Origin: Brevibacillus brevis
Lineage (GTDB): Bacteria > Bacillota > Bacilli > Brevibacillales > Brevibacillaceae
Assembly (NCBI RefSeq): GCF_900637055.1
Contig: NZ_LR134338.1
Span: 3,792,001 to 3,856,000, forward strand
DNA: 64,000 nucleotides
Reading direction: 5' to 3'
Under the pieces are notes generated by a model. The model was not told the DNA's origin. It ran no database searches and saw only the letters and a program-made list of their open reading frames with translations. Shown here in pieces: positions 48,890 through 56,511 of this stretch. Both the position numbers and the translations under genes were made by a program. The first letter of the stretch is position 1; each line of letters opens with the position of its first letter.

Positions 48890-50091
48890 GCTTCTATCTA
48901 CAGCAGGGGTATGGTATGACCCAGATCAATCAGGAATTCTCAAAAAAATACAAGGACAATCTCGGCGTAATTCTTGCTCCAAGAGCACTTCAAGTTTCGA
49001 CTGATATTAGTAGATTAGAAAACCATTCAAAGCAACTTAAGAAAAATGGTACTAGAATATTATTTGATCCTCAATTCTATGTTCCGGGCACAAATTTGGA
49101 AAAAATCATAAAATTCCCTTATTTCAAAAACCTCGCATTTCAAACCATAGAATTTAACAAAAATCATGCTGTTAAATTCTGTGAGGAAGTAATTGATTAT
49201 CAAGTAAATAAGATGTTAGTAGATGACATTATTTTACCTAACCGCTATATTAATGCAATTACTACAGAATGGCTTGAAATGCAAGAAATATTTATAGAAA
49301 GTTCACTACATGTGAAAGGTAACAAAAAAACATACTTAACACTCGCTTTGGGACCAGATGTTGTCTTAAATACTGATACTTTCGATGAACTTATTGGAAA
49401 TTGTGTGAACTACAATGTAGATGGATTTTATATAGTTTTAAAATCACCAAGCAATCTATACTTAATTGACAATGAAGCCTACATCTACTCTCTTCTTGAT
49501 GCTTTTCTAAGTTTGAAGCTTGCCGGAAAACAAATTATTCTTGGTTATGCAAATCAACAATCTTTGATTTATTCTGCCGTAGGTGTTGATTTTATTGCTA
49601 GTGGAAACTTTAGAAATGTAAGATCGTTTAATCCAGACATTTTTGCAGAAGTGGATGATGAAGAGGATGAAATACTTCGACGAGGTACTTGGTACTATGA
49701 TGGTAATTCTTTAAGTGAGTTTAAAAAAGAGCAACTTTCTTTAGCATATAAAAGAAATATTAAAGTGTTTGGTCCTTCATGTGAATATTGCGAGCCACTA
49801 CTAACCGCACTTAACCCCGCAATAGTTTTGTGGAAAGAACCCTCTGCTTTCAAACACTATTTGCTTGAAATAAGAAGACAATGGAATTCTTTAATGTCTG
49901 TTCATGCAAGTAAAAGAATTGATACAGTAATAAAGTTATTAGACGACACTTCTAATCACAATAGTGTTCTAAAGGAAAAGGGAATCAAACTAGGCTCAAG
50001 AGGTTTTACTGATAAGATCATGGATGCCACTTTCACTGCACTTACGGCGATTAAAATGGATAGAGGGCTAGACATAAGTCAATTAAAATAA
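48886..50091 (+). CDS. Unknown protein of the island operon, 401 residues
   Basis: The ATG overlaps the kinase stop (ATGA). The product is soluble with repeated short hydrophobic strands alternating with helices (LGVILAPRAL, GTRILFDPQFYVPG, KTYLTLALGPDVV, VDGFYIVLK, KQIILGYA, VDFIASGNFRN), which suggests a TIM-barrel-like fold. One Cys pair CEYCEP lies near 298. I do not recognise the family; tRNA-guanine transglycosylase-type barrels are a remote possibility. Followed by a terminator at 50097. AT-rich like its neighbours. Confidence 0.75.
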   Translation: MSFYLQQGYGMTQINQEFSKKYKDNLGVILAPRALQVSTDISRLENHSKQLKKNGTRILFDPQFYVPGTNLEKIIKFPYFKNLAFQTIEFNKNHAVKFCEEVIDYQVNKMLVDDIILPNRYINAITTEWLEMQEIFIESSLHVKGNKKTYLTLALGPDVVLNTDTFDELIGNCVNYNVDGFYIVLKSPSNLYLIDNEAYIYSLLDAFLSLKLAGKQIILGYANQQSLIYSAVGVDFIASGNFRNVRSFNPDIFAEVDDEEDEILRRGTWYYDGNSLSEFKKEQLSLAYKRNIKVFGPSCEYCEPLLTALNPAIVLWKEPSAFKHYLLEIRRQWNSLMSVHASKRIDTVIKLLDDTSNHNSVLKEKGIKLGSRGFTDKIMDATFTALTAIKMDRGLDISQLK

Positions 50092-50096
50092 TGTGA

Positions 50097-50149
50097 AAAG
50101 CCTCAAGCTTCCCTATTTTCAAATGAAGCAGGAAGGTTGAGGCTTTTAA
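50097..50149 (+). terminator. Terminator of the three-gene island operon
   Basis: AAAAGCCTCAAgCTTCC and GGAAG-GTTGAGGCTTTT form a long stem starting six bases past the stop. Confidence 0.85.
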
Positions 50150-50925
50150 AAATTGATGTTAAAGAGTTTTGAAAACAATCCGTTCTATAACTGCTGCTTT
50201 ACTGGCTTATTATGTCTACCCCAAATTGCTGCAGGACAGCCATAGCCTATTCAAAGAAATATAGGCAAACTGGAAACCCATTCTTAATCTGTACTATCAA
50301 TCCATACTCGTTGTACTTAGTCCCCTATTTTTATGCTTTCCCCCCTAACCACAAGGCGGCGCTTCTTGAGTACCTCTATTGTTGCTGTGGTATAACCATC
50401 ATTAGAATTGCTGCTGCCGTCTTCCGTTCATAAAAAATTGTCCGAAAACCTCCGCAATTATTAGACCTCTGGAAAGATATCCTTCCCGTTGTCAGGTCAA
50501 TTCTTTCCTAAATGGATTCATCAGCTACACTGCTCCTCATCCCAGTAATCGCTGCCAGCTTAAAGATGAGGCGAACTGACTGCTCTTTGCAACCTAAAGC
50601 AACTGTTCGTTTACATCAGTCTACTTCTTTTGTCAAACCTCTTTTTTTTGATAACTTTAGTGATTTGCCAACGCAATAATGTTTTTTACCAACCCTATTC
50701 GCCTGCAGTTTCAAGCAAGCGTCATAATTTAGTATTTATTAACGTCAATGGTCGTTTGCGTCGACAAACTGTGTCAATTTAACCAGCTTTTAATGCCTAA
50801 GAAAGATATTAATCGAAAGTTAATAACAACTATAGGGCTTAGATTTTTAATGGAGAATGTTCATTCTTTTCTCTTTGTACCAAAAAATGGATACAATAGA
50901 CAACAAAGTTGTGAAGGGGATGATC
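50150..50925. other. Gene-poor stretch inside the island
   Basis: About 780 bases without a convincing gene on either strand. Short open frames (for example 50212-50433 and 50748-50990) lack ribosome binding sites and recognisable content. It may be decayed sequence; no transposase or integrase fragment was identified. Confidence 0.5.
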
Positions 50926-50926
50926 A

Positions 50927-50991
50927 GTCGAACAATGTCGAACGATTGTTAACCAAATATACTATTTCTAATATTGAACATATGATATAAT
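50927..50991 (+). promoter_or_regulatory. TIR gene promoter region with LexA-like sites
   Basis: Two promoters are possible: TTGTTA (50946-50951), 17 bases, TAATAT (50969-50974), and an extended -10, TGATATAAT at 50983-50991. CGAACGATTGTTAA (50939-50952) matches 12 of 14 bases of the LexA-like box of sda and also overlaps a -35. A further CGAAC lies at 50929-50933. Confidence 0.5.
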
Positions 50992-50999
50992 CCACATCA

Positions 51000-51026
51000 T
51001 TAGCACTCAACAACAATGAGTGCTAA
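51000..51026 (+). promoter_or_regulatory. CIRCE element (HrcA operator) before the TIR gene
   Basis: TTAGCACTC, nine bases, GAGTGCTAA: both arms match the CIRCE consensus perfectly. It begins nine bases after the extended -10, so it spans the start of the transcript, as in groES and hrcA-grpE-dnaK operons. HrcA bound here should repress the TIR operon until heat or misfolding titrates GroEL. Confidence 0.95.
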
Positions 51027-51048
51027 TAAAAAGATTGGAGGGAAAAAA

Positions 51049-51837
51049 ATGTTTGCAGGATTTCAACTTGAATCTACTGAAAATTTCGATGCTTATAAAT
51101 CTATCGGAGAAGGCTTTTACAATCAATATAAAAGTAACATTGAGGAAAGTCTTGATAAATATATAAATAAAGATGGAAGCATTGACGGTTCAGCAATGCA
51201 AAGTGATTGGTTCCCAGAATTTAACGCCAACATTTTTATATCGCACTCACATAAAGATCGAGACAAAGCACTGGCATTAGCAGGCTGGTTATATAGTAAT
51301 TTTGAATTGACTGTGTTCATTGATTCTTGTGTCTGGGGCTATTCAGATAGACTATTAAAAATTATAGATAATGAATATTGTAAAAATGAAAATGGAGCCA
51401 CATATGACTACGATAAAAGGAATCATTCCACCAGTCATGTACATATGATGCTTTCAACTGCATTGACAAAAATGATTGATAAAACCGAATGTGTATTCTT
51501 TCTTAATACTCCAAGTAGCGTTTCTGCTTCTGATGTGGTAGGTGGAATAACAAAGTCACCTTGGATTTATCATGAGCTAGCGATAACGGAGTTGATCAGA
51601 AAAAAAAATATAGAGCAACATAGATCAAAAGTTATCCTGGAGCAATATGCTCTTGAAAAAAGTGAAAAAGCTTTGCGTATTAATTATCATGCTCCTCTTG
51701 AGCATCTAGAACCACTAAGTGATGTTGACCTTAAAGCGTGGGTTGCTCGCCATACTACCAATAAACAAAAATATGGTAATGATATTTTTCCTTTAGATAG
51801 CCTATACGAGATGAAAATTCTGTCTTCAGTAAATTAA
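51049..51837 (+). CDS. TIR-domain protein
   Basis: A 262-residue protein. TIR box 1 is NIFISHSHKDRDKALALAGW at 61-80, then TVFIDSCVWG (88-97). SPWIYHELAITEL places Glu176 as the probable catalytic NAD-cleaving residue. The first 55 residues (TENFDAYKSIGEGFYNQYKS) are an unassigned helical region; no other domain is evident. GGAGGG is seven bases before ATG 51049; the upstream ATG at 51016 lies inside the CIRCE arm and is unlikely. Bacterial TIR proteins deplete NAD+ or make signal nucleotides in antiphage defence. The membrane protein gene follows after 22 bases. Confidence 0.88.
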   Translation: MFAGFQLESTENFDAYKSIGEGFYNQYKSNIEESLDKYINKDGSIDGSAMQSDWFPEFNANIFISHSHKDRDKALALAGWLYSNFELTVFIDSCVWGYSDRLLKIIDNEYCKNENGATYDYDKRNHSTSHVHMMLSTALTKMIDKTECVFFLNTPSSVSASDVVGGITKSPWIYHELAITELIRKKNIEQHRSKVILEQYALEKSEKALRINYHAPLEHLEPLSDVDLKAWVARHTTNKQKYGNDIFPLDSLYEMKILSSVN

Positions 51838-51859
51838 TAATTCACTCCTGGAGGATATT

Positions 51860-52273
51860 ATGGAAAGTAAGATTAAACACTTGGAGTTTATACAAAATAC
51901 AATTACTCGCATGGCATCAAATTCATTTCTCCTCAAGGGGTGGACAGTGACTATAATAGTGGGTTTATTCGCATTCGCGAACACTCAAGATATGGACTCT
52001 ACGTTTATAATACTCTCAATATTTCCGACTGTAATCTTTTGGTTGCTAGATGGGTTCTTTCTTCACCAAGAAAAACTATTCATCGAGTTGTACAATCATG
52101 TAAGAAAGCAAAAAGAAGAAGTAATTGACTTCACAATGGATACATCAGAACATAAGGGTAATGTTTCATCGTGGATTGTCGTTTGCTTTTCAAAAACACT
52201 GCGACTCTTTTATATACCCATTATTATTGTCATTGTACTTGCCATGTTGGCTCTTCCTTATTTATCTCAATAA
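51860..52273 (+). CDS. Three-helix membrane protein paired with the TIR gene
   Basis: A 137-residue protein with helices at about 26-42 (KGWTVTIIVGLFAFA), 48-67 (FIILSIFPTVIFWLLDGFF) and 116-134 (LFYIPIIIVIVLAMLALPY), an amphipathic N-terminus (KHLEFIQNTITRMASNSFLL) and a charged loop (HVRKQKEEVIDFTMD). CTGGAGGA precedes the ATG. Similar small proteins occur near TIR or nucleotide-signalling genes; a membrane effector or anchor role for the TIR partner is inferred. AT-rich. Confidence 0.7.
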   Translation: MESKIKHLEFIQNTITRMASNSFLLKGWTVTIIVGLFAFANTQDMDSTFIILSIFPTVIFWLLDGFFLHQEKLFIELYNHVRKQKEEVIDFTMDTSEHKGNVSSWIVVCFSKTLRLFYIPIIIVIVLAMLALPYLSQ

Positions 52274-52441
52274 TCAAATATAAGGACTTACTTCTAAACG
52301 AAACTCAAACAAGCTACAAAGCCTTCATCCCGTCCACTTTCGTAGTGTTATCCTAGTGGTACGTTTTTCCTGCAGTTTCGTGTGTCTAATCTCAGGCACA
52401 GTAATTAGGCAATTCGCGAAGAGTAATTCCATATTTGGATT

Positions 52442-52490
52442 GGCGGCGATCGTTTCCCTATGTTACTGAGGAGCGGTCGCCTTATTTTTT
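52442..52490 (+). terminator. Terminator at the right edge of the island
   Basis: GGCGATCG and CGGTCGCC around a loop of about 21 bases, then TTATTTTTT. It closes the TIR operon. Confidence 0.7.
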
Positions 52491-52520
52491 CTTCCTCTAT
52501 CATTTTCGTTATCATTCATA

Positions 52521-52539
52521 GATAATAATTATCATTATC
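52521..52539. promoter_or_regulatory. Fur box upstream of the AraC-type iron regulator
   Basis: The 19-base site GATAATAATTATCATTATC matches the Fur consensus at 17 of 19 positions. It lies about 40 bases before the start. Confidence 0.9.
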
Positions 52540-52577
52540 ACAAACTTGTGTACTTGCCTGAAAAGGTGGATGGATTC

Positions 52578-53768
52578 ATGAAGCATAACGAAGAATACGA
52601 GCCTAGACGTCAAATGTCACTTAGCGAGGTTCGAGCCTATATGATCTGTAACTTCGATCGTCCGTTAAACGTAACTACGTTGGCAGCGATGGCGAACCTG
52701 AGTCCGAGCTATTTTGGGGATTCGTTCAAGAAGGCTTACGGACAAAGTGTCATGGACTATGTTACGAGTCTGCGAATAAATCACGCCAAGCGATTGCTAC
52801 GCGAGACGGATATGAAGCTGCGGGATATTGCGAAAACAATCGGGTATAACGATGAGTTTTACTTTAGCCGGAAATTCAAGAAGGAAGTGGGTGTGTCCCC
52901 CTCCGCGTATGAAAGAGCTTCCGAGCGCAAAGTAGCCGTCTATTCCCCTTCCCTGCTGGGACATTTAGTGGTACTGGGGATTATACCAGTCGCTGCTCCT
53001 TTGGATGCGAAGTGGACCCCCTATTACTATCAGCAGTATCAGCAACAGATCGCGGTTCATCTCAAAGCGGTCGAAACACCGTGGAACGATGACGATCAGG
53101 AAATCATGCTTATGGCTGCCAAGCCGGATGTTGTCATTAGCCACATAGAGCTTCCCGAAACTACCAGGCAACGCTTGTACGCACACGGCATAGACCTCTT
53201 GACGCTCCAATCTACTGGCTGGAGAGAGCAATTACGTGAAGTTGCCAGTTATACGGGAAAAGAAGCAGCTTGTGACTCCTGGATCGCTTTTTATGAAGCG
53301 AAAGCTGCTGCCGTTCGCGCAGACTTGCAGTCCGTGCTCAAACAAGATAAATTTGCGATCATTCGACTTTATCGGGATGGCATCCATCTCTACAGCAACA
53401 AGGGGATGAAGGAGCTTCTGTGTGATGATTTGCAGCTTTCTCTTGTGGAAGAGGAAACGGAAACTTGCAATCGGCCAATCACGCTTGAGCAGCTTGCGAG
53501 CTTAGACCCGGAGCGAATCCTGTTGTTCATTTGTCTGGATGAGTCGACACGCCTAAGCTGGCTGACGCTGCAGCATCATTCGCTTTGGCGAGGACTTCTC
53601 GCTGTTCAACATGGATACCTCTATCCCTTGCCTTCCAATCCGTGGTACGAGTATTCACCGGTTGCCATGAACCGGATGCTGGATGAAATGCTGTTAATGG
53701 TAACGGGGAAAAGTCCAAATGCGATTCAAGGTCTTGTCCATGGAGCCCCTATCTTGGGTGAATTATAA
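52578..53768 (+). CDS. AraC regulator fused to a siderophore-binding domain (Btr-like)
   Basis: A 396-residue protein. The AraC helix-turn-helix pair is N-terminal (about 15-115: PLNVTTLAAMANLSPSYFGD, KLRDIAKTIGYNDEFYFSRK), the reverse of most AraC proteins. Residues about 125-390 are a TroA/FecB-like binding domain (PSLLGHLVVLGIIPVAAPL, LMAAKPDVVISHI). This is the layout of B. subtilis Btr, which senses bacillibactin and activates its uptake genes. AAAAGGTGG precedes ATG 52578. A Fur box lies upstream and the binding protein gene downstream. Confidence 0.92.
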   Translation: MKHNEEYEPRRQMSLSEVRAYMICNFDRPLNVTTLAAMANLSPSYFGDSFKKAYGQSVMDYVTSLRINHAKRLLRETDMKLRDIAKTIGYNDEFYFSRKFKKEVGVSPSAYERASERKVAVYSPSLLGHLVVLGIIPVAAPLDAKWTPYYYQQYQQQIAVHLKAVETPWNDDDQEIMLMAAKPDVVISHIELPETTRQRLYAHGIDLLTLQSTGWREQLREVASYTGKEAACDSWIAFYEAKAAAVRADLQSVLKQDKFAIIRLYRDGIHLYSNKGMKELLCDDLQLSLVEEETETCNRPITLEQLASLDPERILLFICLDESTRLSWLTLQHHSLWRGLLAVQHGYLYPLPSNPWYEYSPVAMNRMLDEMLLMVTGKSPNAIQGLVHGAPILGEL

Positions 53769-53791
53769 TGTTTCGTAGTGAGAAACATTAT
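53765..53791 (+). repeat. Perfect inverted repeat across the regulator stop codon
   Basis: ATAATGTTTC and GAAACATTAT are perfect ten-base arms with a seven-base loop. The left arm includes the TAA stop of the regulator. It could be an intercistronic mRNA hairpin or an operator. Confidence 0.7.
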
Positions 53792-53814
53792 CAACGAGAG
53801 GGGATTCCACATGT

Positions 53815-54816
53815 ATGGCAAAGAAAACTAGCCTGGCGCTGATGCTGACCACGACGATGCTCGTTGCAGGACTTGCAGCAGGCTGCGGGAACAACGCAAG
53901 CAATGAGGCATTGACGCAGAAGGTCGATTCGTCCGCGACTGAGAGTGCCGAAGGATTGGCAAAGAGCTCTTCTGACCAGCCTGCCTACCCGCGGGTACTA
54001 AAAGATGAAATGGGTAACGAGGTGACTTTGCCTTCCTCACCTGCCAAAATATTCGCTCCCAATCTGGAAGATACATTGGTCGCACTAGGCGTTGCTCCGG
54101 TCGTGCAGTGGTCAACTGGCTCAAGACCAAAAATGTATTTGCAAGATAAGCTAAAGGATGTGCCGTCCATTACCTTCGCAGGTGGGTTGCCTCCAGAGCC
54201 GGAAGCGGTTATGGCCCATGAGCCAGATCTCATCCTCTTGCACAATGCCAACCATATCGAAAGCGGTGTGTACGATAAATATAAGATGATTGCTCCAACG
54301 TATGTGTTCAAGCAAGCAAATGCTGAACTTGAATCTTCCGTACGCGTGGTTGGCGACCTGCTGGGCAAGTCGGCGGAAGCTGAACAAGCTTTGCAGAAGT
54401 ATAAGGAGCATGTCGGGTCAGCCAAAAAGGTGCTGGCCCCCCATATCCAGGGCAAAAAAGCAGCAATCATCCGCTTCAATGGCAGAGGGATGTTCTTCAT
54501 CAAGTATGATTTCTTCAGTGGATATGTACTAACCAATGAGTTAGGCTTTTTGCCGAGCCAGGTTGTATCCGGCGGTGGCATTCATTTTTCACTAGAGAGC
54601 TTGCCTGATTTGGATGCGGACTATATTTTCCTCATTAATGACGCTGGTACGGGGGATGCATTCGAGAAAGAATTGACAGAAAGTGCTGTTTGGAAGAGCA
54701 TGGAGGCTGTGAAGAACGGTCGTACGTTTAAAGTAGAGGGAGATCACTGGTTAAGTGGCGGTCTGATCGCACATATGAAAGTCATTGACGATGTGAAAGG
54801 ATTGATTGCAAAATGA
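53815..54816 (+). CDS. Iron-siderophore ABC substrate-binding lipoprotein
   Basis: A 333-residue lipoprotein (VAGLAAGCGNN, lipid Cys about 23) of the FecB/FhuD helical-backbone class III type: YPRVLKDEMGNEVTLPSSPA, LEDTLVALGVAPVVQW and EPEAVMAHEPDLILLH. It should bind a ferric siderophore at the cell surface. No permease or ATPase is adjacent, so it must use transport genes elsewhere. The ATG at 53815 follows GAGAGGGG. Its stop overlaps the esterase gene by four bases. Confidence 0.92.
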   Translation: MAKKTSLALMLTTTMLVAGLAAGCGNNASNEALTQKVDSSATESAEGLAKSSSDQPAYPRVLKDEMGNEVTLPSSPAKIFAPNLEDTLVALGVAPVVQWSTGSRPKMYLQDKLKDVPSITFAGGLPPEPEAVMAHEPDLILLHNANHIESGVYDKYKMIAPTYVFKQANAELESSVRVVGDLLGKSAEAEQALQKYKEHVGSAKKVLAPHIQGKKAAIIRFNGRGMFFIKYDFFSGYVLTNELGFLPSQVVSGGGIHFSLESLPDLDADYIFLINDAGTGDAFEKELTESAVWKSMEAVKNGRTFKVEGDHWLSGGLIAHMKVIDDVKGLIAK

Positions 54817-55616
54817 GAATTATCGAGAAAAACGGCTACTCCCCTCGTAATTGTGTAGAGTGGACACTGCAATCAAGCCAAGGTCGTGACTATCGGATTA
54901 TGATTGCGATTCCGGAAGCTGAAGCTCCTCCTGAAGGGTATGCGGTTATTTATGCCGTGGATGGCGATGCGATATTCGGAACGATTGCCGAGACAGTGAA
55001 GGTACAAACTCGTAAGCCGAAGGGCTTCAACCCAGCCATTGTTGTAGGAATCGGCTATCCATCACGTCTGCCATTTGACATGGACCGCCGTTGTTACGAT
55101 CTGACCATGCCTGTGGAGGCGGCTACACTTCCTGAACGACCAAATGGGCAGCCTTGGCCAGAGCATGGCGGAGTTGATTCGTTCCTCGATTTCCTTGAAC
55201 AGCAGCTGATGCCAGCTATTTCTTCCGAATGGCAAATAAATCCGAACAAACAGGCCATTTTCGGCCACTCCTTAGGTGGGCATTTCACACTCTATACGAT
55301 GTTCTCGCGTCCGAAGCTTTTCTCACACGTCGTATCAGGCAGCCCTTCCGTCTGGTGGGGCAACGACGAGGTATTGAGGGAGCAAGAGCGCTTTATCGCC
55401 CAATGGAAAGGGGAACACGAACTTAAACTTCTTGTCATTGTTGGCGGCGATGAGCTCACCTTCATGGTCGAGGGTGCACAACGGGTCGTCGAGCGCATGG
55501 AACCACTCGCTACCAAAGGTGTTCAAGTAAGCTACATCAAATTCGAAGATGAGGGCCACGTAAGCGTGCTGCCTTCCGCTATTAATAGACTGGTGCGGTT
55601 TGTGCTTACGGATTAG
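54813..55616 (+). CDS. Ferric-siderophore esterase (BesA/IroE-like alpha/beta hydrolase)
   Basis: A 267-residue alpha/beta hydrolase of the Fes/esterase D type. The nucleophile Ser is in AIFGHSLGGHFTL (about 152), the acid probably in VIVGGDELTF, and the His in FEDEGHVSVLP (about 249). The trilactone esterases of this family hydrolyse ferri-bacillibactin or enterobactin to release iron inside the cell, which fits the neighbouring Btr-like regulator and binding protein. Start overlaps the upstream stop. Confidence 0.88.
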   Translation: MRIIEKNGYSPRNCVEWTLQSSQGRDYRIMIAIPEAEAPPEGYAVIYAVDGDAIFGTIAETVKVQTRKPKGFNPAIVVGIGYPSRLPFDMDRRCYDLTMPVEAATLPERPNGQPWPEHGGVDSFLDFLEQQLMPAISSEWQINPNKQAIFGHSLGGHFTLYTMFSRPKLFSHVVSGSPSVWWGNDEVLREQERFIAQWKGEHELKLLVIVGGDELTFMVEGAQRVVERMEPLATKGVQVSYIKFEDEGHVSVLPSAINRLVRFVLTD

Positions 55617-55655
55617 CCCTCTGAAACTACTTTCGTAAACGTAAAGGACAGACAA

Positions 55656-56450
55656 ATGATACGATTTATGCGTCTATTGCTTCATTTCGGCTATCAAGAA
55701 GCGATGTCTTGCTTGTTTCCGGTCTTTATATTTGCTTCGCTGGCCTTATCCAAGTTCGTCACCATTCCTGGTTTGCCGAGGTATGACCTCCTGCTTTTGC
55801 TCTGCCTGCTCTTCCAGATCTTCATGGTGAAAAGCGGCTTGGAGTCTCGGGACGAATTGAAGGTCATCACGGTCTTTCACGTGATCGGGCTGTGCTTGGA
55901 AATATTCAAGGTGCATATGGGATCTTGGAGCTATCCAGAGGATGCGTACAGCAAGGTGTTTGGCGTTCCTCTTTACAGCGGCTTCATGTACGCCAGTGTC
56001 GCGAGCTACTTGTGTCAAGCGTGGCGCCGACTAGAGGTCTCACTTTCCGGCTGGCCGAATCAGATTATCGCTACCACTTTGGGCGCAATGATCTATCTGA
56101 ACTTTTTCACCCACCATTATATTTGGGATTTGCGTTGGGTGCTGATGGCAGCTATTTTCATTGTCTTCTGGAAAACACGTGTTTATTTTAGCGTCGCGAA
56201 CGAGCGATTTTTCATGCCTATCCCTCTTGGTTACTTTTTGATCGGCTTTTTCATTTGGATTGCGGAAAATATAGCGACGTTCCTCGGCGCCTGGAATTAT
56301 CCGAATCAAAGAGCAGGCTGGGAACTCGTGCATCTCAGTAAAATCAGCTCGTGGTTTTTACTTGTCATCGTGAGCTTTATTATCGTGGCGGAATTGAAGC
56401 ATGTAAAAGCCAGAAGATCTCAATCCCACGATAGCAAGAAATACATGTAA
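55656..56450 (+). CDS. DUF817 membrane protein
   Basis: A 264-residue protein with about eight helices. CLEIFKVHMGSWSYPEDAYS, VPLYSGFMYASVASYLCQAW, and NFFTHHYIWDLRWVLM define DUF817. The family is often found in siderophore or nodulation loci but has no known activity to my knowledge. Its position 40 bases after the esterase suggests a part in siderophore handling. AAAGGAC precedes the ATG. Confidence 0.85.
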   Translation: MIRFMRLLLHFGYQEAMSCLFPVFIFASLALSKFVTIPGLPRYDLLLLLCLLFQIFMVKSGLESRDELKVITVFHVIGLCLEIFKVHMGSWSYPEDAYSKVFGVPLYSGFMYASVASYLCQAWRRLEVSLSGWPNQIIATTLGAMIYLNFFTHHYIWDLRWVLMAAIFIVFWKTRVYFSVANERFFMPIPLGYFLIGFFIWIAENIATFLGAWNYPNQRAGWELVHLSKISSWFLLVIVSFIIVAELKHVKARRSQSHDSKKYM

Positions 56451-56508
56451 AAAGCCTATCTACTCTTTCGTACGGAACGTCAAAGGGTGGATAGGCTTTC
56501 TCTTTTTC
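56450..56508 (+). terminator. Terminator of the siderophore operon
   Basis: AAAGCCTATC and GGATAGGCTTT flank a large loop containing its own inverted repeat (CTTTCGTACGGAACGTCAAAG), followed by TTTTTC. It probably also serves the convergent gene. Confidence 0.75.
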
Positions 56509-56511
56509 TTC

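Noticed and set aside
50212..50433. Plus-strand frame of 73 codons in the gene-poor stretch
   Set aside because: No ribosome binding site; Cys/Tyr-rich composition without family resemblance.
47309..50938. GTCGAACAATGT repeats as attachment sites
   Set aside because: The match is only 12 bases, both copies lie in promoters, and no integrase is present; a shared operator is more likely.
50748..50990. Small plus-strand frame of 80 codons before the TIR gene
   Set aside because: No ribosome binding site and it runs through the TIR promoter elements.
51016..51048. Upstream ATG at 51016 as the TIR start
   Set aside because: It lies in the CIRCE right arm without a Shine-Dalgarno sequence, whereas GGAGGG is well placed for 51049.
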